Assembly: GCA_031548515.1 (NCBI GenBank)
Contig: JAVBRB010000004.1
Location: 1 to 64,000 of the forward strand
DNA from: UBA940 sp031548515
GTDB taxonomy: Bacteria > Bacteroidota > Bacteroidia > Bacteroidales > Rikenellaceae
Direction: 5' to 3'
Length of the DNA: 64,000 bases
The notes under the pieces are model-generated. The model did no database searches and was not told where the DNA came from. It was given only the letters and a program-made list of their open reading frames with translations. Of this stretch, positions 59,442-64,000 are shown piece by piece (positions within the stretch are counted from its first letter, which is position 1; every line of letters begins with the position of its first letter). Both the position numbers and the translations under genes were made by a program.

Positions 59442-61577
59442 ATGATTATGAAAAGGTTGATGAGTATCGCTTTGATGACCGCGCTATTGGCCGGATGCAC
59501 AGGCAACACAGGAAAAAACAAGATAGCAATGTTACCCTATCCCGATACATACCGTTCGGACGTAGTTGAGAACTACCACGGTACCGAAGTGGCCGACCCT
59601 TACCGCTGGCTCGAAGATGCAAATTCGGCCGAAACCGCGGCTTGGGTGAAGGCGGAGAACGAGGTCACTTTCGACTATCTGTCGAAGATACCATACCGCG
59701 ACGCCGTTAAACAGCGCCTTACGGAGTTGTGGAACTACCCGAAAACCGGTATTCCGGCGCAGGTAGGCGACTGGTACTTCATCTTCCGCAACGACGGGCT
59801 TCAAAACCAGAGCGTTTTGTACCGCCAGAAGGGTTTGGACGGAATTCCCGAGGTTTTCCTCGACCCGAACACTCTTTCCACCGACGGCACTGTGGCCTTG
59901 GGCGAGGTTTCATACTCGCGCAACAACAAATACATGGCCTATGCAGTCGCTGCAGCCGGATCGGACTGGGTTAAGATATATGTCAAAGATGTTGAAACCG
60001 GTAAAGATACCGGCGATACGATAGAATGGGTAAAGTTTTCGGGCGCGACTTGGGCGCCTGACTCCAAAGGCTTCTACTACAGCCGTTACGACGAACCGAA
60101 AACGGGCAATGAATATTCGGCTCAGAACCAGTACCAGCAGGTATTCTACCACACACTGGGCGAGCCTCAGTCCAAGGACGTACTTATTTACCGCGACGAC
60201 ACGCATCCGCTGCGCTATTTCCACGGCTACCCGAGCCACGACGGTAAATACCTGTTCGTCACCGGCTCGGAAGGTACGCACGGGACGGAACTTCTCTGCC
60301 GTGCAACGGGCGACAAAGAGTTCAAAGTACTGTTCCCGGGTTTCGAATACGATTACTCGGTAGTGTACGCCGAGGGCGATACCGCATGGATATACACCAA
60401 CGACGGCGCACCCAACTACCGGCTGGCGAAGATAAACCTGGCAGATCCGGCCTCGGGACTCGTGGACGTGATAGCCGAAAATCCCGAAACCCTGCTTGAA
60501 GGGGTGTCGGAAGTCGGCGGATACCTGATGGCATCGTACCTCGAAAATGCGACGAACAAGGTGGCTCAGTACGGCATGGACGGCAAATTGGTCCGCAACG
60601 TCGAACTGTCGGCCCTCGGAACCGCAGCGGGATTCGGCGGACGCAAGGAAGCCACGGAAACTTTCTACACTCTTTCGACCTATACGGCTCCCACGACCAT
60701 TTACCGTTACGACCTGGCAACGGGAGTATCGACCATGTTCGACCGTCCGGAAGTGAGCTTCAATCCCGACGATTTCACCACCGAGCAGGTGTTCTTCACC
60801 AGCAGGGACGGCACGAAAATCCCCATGTTCATCGTGCATAAGAAAGACATGAAACTGAACGGCAAGAACCCGACTTACCTTTATGGTTACGGCGGTTTCA
60901 ATATAAGCATCACGCCCGGGTTCAGCCCCTCGCGCATCATGTTCATGGAGCAGGGCGGCATCGTCGTCGACGTCAACCTGCGCGGCGGCGGCGAATACGG
61001 CGAAAAATGGCACCAGGCCGGTATGCTTGCCAGCAAACAGAACGTGTTCGACGACTTCATTGCAGCAGCGGAGTGGTTGATCGCGAATAAATATACATCG
61101 CCCGGAAAACTGGCCATCGCGGGCGGTTCGAACGGAGGACTTTTGGTCGGCGCCTGCATGACCCAGCGTCCCGACCTCTATGCCGTGGCTCTTCCGGCCG
61201 TGGGCGTCATGGACATGCTCCGCTACCACACATTCACCGTCGGCTGGGGCTGGGCTGTGGAATACGGCAGCAGCGACAACGCCGAACAGTTCGCCTACAT
61301 CTACAAATACTCGCCTCTGCACAACCTGCGTCCCGGCACATGCTATCCCGCGACCATGATAACCACCGCAGACCACGACGACCGCGTCGTTCCGGCCCAT
61401 TCGTTCAAATTCGCGGCACAATTACAGTACAGCCAGTCGTGCGACAATCCGGTGCTCATCCGCATCGAGACCAACGCAGGCCACGGAGCCGGGAAACCCA
61501 CCTCGAAACGCATCGAGGAAGCTGCCGACACCTATGCATTCATATTCCAAAACACTAATACACAGGTTAATTTCTAA
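59442..61577 (+). CDS. Prolyl oligopeptidase (S9A), lipoprotein
   Basis: A 711-residue serine peptidase cutting after proline in short peptides. The lipoprotein signal (TALLAGC, Cys19) places it on the envelope. A seven-bladed propeller spans ~80-440 and a catalytic domain the C-terminal ~260 residues: GGSNGGLLV (Ser), DHDDRVVP (Asp) and GHGAGKP (His). NLRGGGEYGEKWH is the S9A signature. A second ATG at 59448 gives a more usual signal peptide. Confidence 0.94.
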   Translation: MIMKRLMSIALMTALLAGCTGNTGKNKIAMLPYPDTYRSDVVENYHGTEVADPYRWLEDANSAETAAWVKAENEVTFDYLSKIPYRDAVKQRLTELWNYPKTGIPAQVGDWYFIFRNDGLQNQSVLYRQKGLDGIPEVFLDPNTLSTDGTVALGEVSYSRNNKYMAYAVAAAGSDWVKIYVKDVETGKDTGDTIEWVKFSGATWAPDSKGFYYSRYDEPKTGNEYSAQNQYQQVFYHTLGEPQSKDVLIYRDDTHPLRYFHGYPSHDGKYLFVTGSEGTHGTELLCRATGDKEFKVLFPGFEYDYSVVYAEGDTAWIYTNDGAPNYRLAKINLADPASGLVDVIAENPETLLEGVSEVGGYLMASYLENATNKVAQYGMDGKLVRNVELSALGTAAGFGGRKEATETFYTLSTYTAPTTIYRYDLATGVSTMFDRPEVSFNPDDFTTEQVFFTSRDGTKIPMFIVHKKDMKLNGKNPTYLYGYGGFNISITPGFSPSRIMFMEQGGIVVDVNLRGGGEYGEKWHQAGMLASKQNVFDDFIAAAEWLIANKYTSPGKLAIAGGSNGGLLVGACMTQRPDLYAVALPAVGVMDMLRYHTFTVGWGWAVEYGSSDNAEQFAYIYKYSPLHNLRPGTCYPATMITTADHDDRVVPAHSFKFAAQLQYSQSCDNPVLIRIETNAGHGAGKPTSKRIEEAADTYAFIFQNTNTQVNF

Positions 61578-61766
61578 ATAACAGGGAACCTTATCTGAAA
61601 TACCTTGGTTTACTCAGACCATCCACTGACTGTCGGGGAGGGTTTGGGAGGGGTGATCGAACATATCTTGGCTGCAAGCCGTGTTAATTTATTTTTAGAT
61701 AAGGATTATAATTAATGTGCATCATGAAAAATAAATAATCTTTAATCCTTATACTAAAATAAATTA
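61578..61766. promoter_or_regulatory. lysC leader with two mutually exclusive pairings
   Basis: CCTTATCT (61589-61596) can pair with AGATAAGG (61697-61704). The overlapping TAAGGATTA (61700-61708) can instead pair with TAATCCTTA (61743-61751). The two stems share bases and exclude each other. No poly-U tract follows and no known riboswitch was recognised. Confidence 0.35.
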
Positions 61767-63032
61767 ATGAAGGTTTTTAAATTTGGCGGCGCTTCTGTCC
61801 GTTCGGCCGAAGGCGTCCGCAATCTGAAATACATCGTGGAGGACGAAAAGGACGGCCTCTTCATCATAGTCTCGGCCATGGGCAAGACCACCAATGCCCT
61901 TGAAGTCGTCATCGACCATTTCATGGGCGGACGCAAGGACGAAGCGATACGCGAATTCGCCACCATCGAAGAGTACCACAACGGCATTATCGACGACCTT
62001 TTCGAAGGAGCGGGAATCCCTGCCGCAGTACAGCGCCTGTATGACGAAGCGCGCAGCCTGTTGAAAAATGAAAATCCAACCGAAGCCGAATTTGAGAAAT
62101 GGTACGACGCCATTGTCAGCTACGGCGAGCTAATCTCCACAAGCATAATCTCGGAATACCTCGACAAGGCCGGTGTACCGAACAAATGGGTCGATATGCG
62201 CCGCTGCTTCATCACCGACTCGCGCTTCAAATACGCGAATGTGGACATCGAAACCTCCACCGTACTTTTGGGTAAGGAAGTTGCGGAATCCGACGTTAAC
62301 GTATTCGTTGGCCAGGGCTTCATAGGAGCGACTATCGGCGGCGAAACGACGACACTGGGCCGCGAAGGCTCCGACTACTCGGCGGCGGTGACGGCTTCCA
62401 TTCTCGACGCCGACTGCGTGGCTATCTGGAAGGATGTGATAGGTGTACTGAACGCCGACCCGAAAATTTTCCCTGAAAGCACTTTCATTCCCGAACTGAC
62501 CTATCTCGACGCCATCGAACTTGCGTTCAGCGGAGCGCAAATTATTCACCCAAAAACGATCAAACCACTACAAAACAAGGACATACCTTTGTATGTGCGT
62601 CCCTTCGGCGACAAATTCGCATCTGGCAGCGTGATCAAGAACGAGATCTCAACACCCATCGACGTTCCCATCATGATACTGAAACGCAACCAGGTACTGA
62701 TGTCGATCCGTCCGCAGGACTACTCGTTCGTGCTTGAAGAAAAACTGGGGATGATATTCGCTATCCTCGAAGAATATAACATCAAGGTCAACCTGGTACA
62801 GACTTCTGCGGTCAACATGAGCCTTTCCATAGACAAGACGCGCCGTCTCGATGAAGTGATCAAGGCTCTGGAAGACAACGGTTTCTATGTCAAGTACAAC
62901 GACGGCATGGAACTGCTGACGATACGCGGCTATACTACGGCGTACCTCGAACGCTACAGCCGCGTAGAGGGCGTCTACCTTGCCCAGCGCACTCGAAAGA
63001 TCCTGCGGTTGGTTCGCAAGGAGACGGTATAA
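61767..63032 (+). CDS. lysC: Aspartate kinase
   Basis: Phosphorylates aspartate, the first step to lysine, diaminopimelate, threonine and methionine. The 421-residue monofunctional protein starts with the KFGGASV kinase motif, followed by VSAMGKTTN, the catalytic-site GQGFIG and TTTLGREGSDYSAA, and two C-terminal ACT-like regions (LEEYNIKVNLVQTSAVNMSLSID), the usual site of lysine feedback. It acts in the same pathway as DapD. The leader may be regulatory. Confidence 0.95.
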   Translation: MKVFKFGGASVRSAEGVRNLKYIVEDEKDGLFIIVSAMGKTTNALEVVIDHFMGGRKDEAIREFATIEEYHNGIIDDLFEGAGIPAAVQRLYDEARSLLKNENPTEAEFEKWYDAIVSYGELISTSIISEYLDKAGVPNKWVDMRRCFITDSRFKYANVDIETSTVLLGKEVAESDVNVFVGQGFIGATIGGETTTLGREGSDYSAAVTASILDADCVAIWKDVIGVLNADPKIFPESTFIPELTYLDAIELAFSGAQIIHPKTIKPLQNKDIPLYVRPFGDKFASGSVIKNEISTPIDVPIMILKRNQVLMSIRPQDYSFVLEEKLGMIFAILEEYNIKVNLVQTSAVNMSLSIDKTRRLDEVIKALEDNGFYVKYNDGMELLTIRGYTTAYLERYSRVEGVYLAQRTRKILRLVRKETV

Positions 63033-63070
63033 AAAACATCAGGGCGTCCTTTGGACGCCCTGATGTTTTT
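63032..63070. terminator. Bidirectional hairpin terminator
   Basis: Perfect 18-bp arms (63032-63049, 63053-63070) around TTT with A/T runs at each end. It lies between convergent lysC and the ClC gene, starting at the last base of the lysC stop codon. Confidence 0.85.
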
Positions 63071-63071
63071 G

Positions 63072-64000
63072 TCACTGGCTTATCTCTACGAGTTGTTCGC
63101 GATAAGCGGCCAGAATGCGCGATTTTGAAATGAAACCCAGATAGCGGTTGTTCTTGTCCACAACCGGGAGCATCCATGTCCCTGCATCGTCGAAACGAGC
63201 CAATACACTGTTGACCTGTTCATTGGGCAGGATACGATCAGGAGGCTGGATCATGTAGTTGGTGATGGGTGTACCGTATTTTTCGGGCATGAACATATCC
63301 TGCCGCAGATCGTCCAACTGTACGACACCCACTAGGCTGTTGTTTTCGTCCACGACAGGGAAAATATTGCGCCGTGCCTGGGAGATTATCTTCACGAGAT
63401 CGCCGAGCGTATAGCTTTTATCGATCTTCAGGAAATCGGTCTCCATCAGCTTGTCGAGCTGCAGGAAAACAAACACCGACTGATCCTTGTTGTGCGTCAG
63501 CAATTCGCCGCGCTGGCGCAGCTGTTTGGTGTAGATCGAGTCCGGATCGAGGTAGTAGTCGATCACGAACGATATGGCCGCCACGATCATCAGCGGGATG
63601 AACAACCCGTAGCCGTTCGACAGTTCGGCGATGAGGAATATCGAGGTCAGCGGAGCCTTCATCACACCCGTCATCACCCCGGCCATCCCCACGAGTGTAA
63701 ACGAAATGAGAGGCAGATCCATCCCGAACAAGTAATTGCAGAAAAAAGCGATGCTCGCCCCGGTGAACGCCCCCACGAAAAGCGACGGCGCGAACGTACC
63801 TCCGACACCTCCCGCTGCATTGGTGGTGGCCATTGCAACGACCTTGAAAAACAATATCGCCAGCAGATATATGATTATCACCCAGGGAATCGCACGGTAC
63901 TGATAGAAAAGCGAATTTTCGAACAGAGTGTCCATCCGTCCGTGCATCAGTTCGCCGAACGACTCGTATCCTTCGCCGTACAGCGGCGGGAACAGGAACA
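63072..64000 (-). CDS. ClC-type chloride channel/antiporter with CBS domains (partial)
   Basis: The C-terminal ~309 residues of a ClC protein; the frame stays open to the right edge (reading PPLYGEGYESFGELMHG at the start). The channel part shows TTNAAGGVGGTFAPSLFVGA, the conserved GGxFxP motif, then GMAGVMTGVMKAPLTSIFLIAELS. Two CBS domains follow (QARRNIFPVVDENNSLVGVV; AGTWMLPVVDKNNRYLGFIS). It moves chloride or exchanges Cl-/H+ at the inner membrane. Confidence 0.92.
   Translation of the reverse strand, partial: FLFPPLYGEGYESFGELMHGRMDTLFENSLFYQYRAIPWVIIIYLLAILFFKVVAMATTNAAGGVGGTFAPSLFVGAFTGASIAFFCNYLFGMDLPLISFTLVGMAGVMTGVMKAPLTSIFLIAELSNGYGLFIPLMIVAAISFVIDYYLDPDSIYTKQLRQRGELLTHNKDQSVFVFLQLDKLMETDFLKIDKSYTLGDLVKIISQARRNIFPVVDENNSLVGVVQLDDLRQDMFMPEKYGTPITNYMIQPPDRILPNEQVNSVLARFDDAGTWMLPVVDKNNRYLGFISKSRILAAYREQLVEISQ

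Noticed and set aside
59910..61421. A 503-codon open frame on the minus strand
   Set aside because: It is antisense to the clear prolyl oligopeptidase; GC-rich codon bias leaves the opposite strand open.
61578..61766. Lysine riboswitch upstream of lysC
   Set aside because: The leader lacks the long conserved L-box core; only two short alternative stems are visible.
1..64000. CRISPR array, rRNA or tRNA genes
   Set aside because: No regular direct-repeat/spacer pattern, no cloverleaf with a T-loop GTTCRANNC in a gap, and no rRNA-like sequence was recognised.

Overview
The window reads as a chromosomal segment of a Bacteroidales bacterium, most likely Rikenellaceae (Alistipes-like). This is inferred from gene content: three DUF4493 lipoproteins (one with a PCMD-like domain), a DUF5723 barrel protein, DUF5689 lipoproteins, an ArgF'-type succinylornithine carbamoyltransferase, and an Na+-pumping methylmalonyl-CoA decarboxylase whose OadG subunit carries a lamin-tail domain. 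Promoters match the Bacteroidetes TTTG-N19-TAnnTTTG pattern. No rRNA, tRNA or CRISPR array was recognised.

Layout. 1-4.6 kb: three leftward DUF4493 surface lipoproteins behind a consensus promoter; the last runs off the left edge. 4.8-13.9 kb: fabH; a leftward operon lysE-cmk-ispH-fkbM-pepT; then lnt, folC and a DUF3467 gene rightward. 14-17.8 kb: a DUF5723 barrel protein and a very large lipoprotein. 18-23.1 kb: a secreted TldD/TldE-like pair, then rplY-pth-S4 protein. 23.5-33.2 kb: an isolated leftward phage-structural module (tail, protease, capsid, portal, connector, holin) with no terminase, tape measure, integrase or regulator. 33.6-36.8 kb: three small exported proteins, menG and a LolC/E-type permease. 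36.9-40.1 kb: SDR, PAP2, argF' and an M48 lipoprotein. 40.2-44.9 kb: the methylmalonyl-CoA epimerase/decarboxylase operon. 45.2-50.3 kb: a GH99-like secreted protein, an alpha/beta hydrolase, membrane-anchored MurF and Ddl. 50.7-55.7 kb: an XRE regulator, a TonB-dependent receptor with two DUF5689 lipoproteins, and a DIFG-repeat secreted protein. 55.7-59.2 kb: tatD-dprA-birA-dapD leftward. 59.4-64 kb: prolyl oligopeptidase, lysC, and a ClC channel cut by the right edge.

How parts work together. The epimerase, decarboxylase alpha, delta, biotin carrier and beta subunits form one operon for the last steps of succinate-to-propionate fermentation. BirA, encoded elsewhere in the window, could charge the carrier. 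MurF and Ddl make and attach D-Ala-D-Ala in consecutive steps. DapD and LysC serve the diaminopimelate/lysine pathway. FabH starts fatty-acid synthesis and Lnt matures the many lipoproteins.

The least ordinary parts are the compact phage module with its structured gaps, a foldback (MITE-like) element abutting dapD, a G9 tract inside the OadG-like gene, a 58-bp perfect palindrome, and several dyads overlapping promoters.
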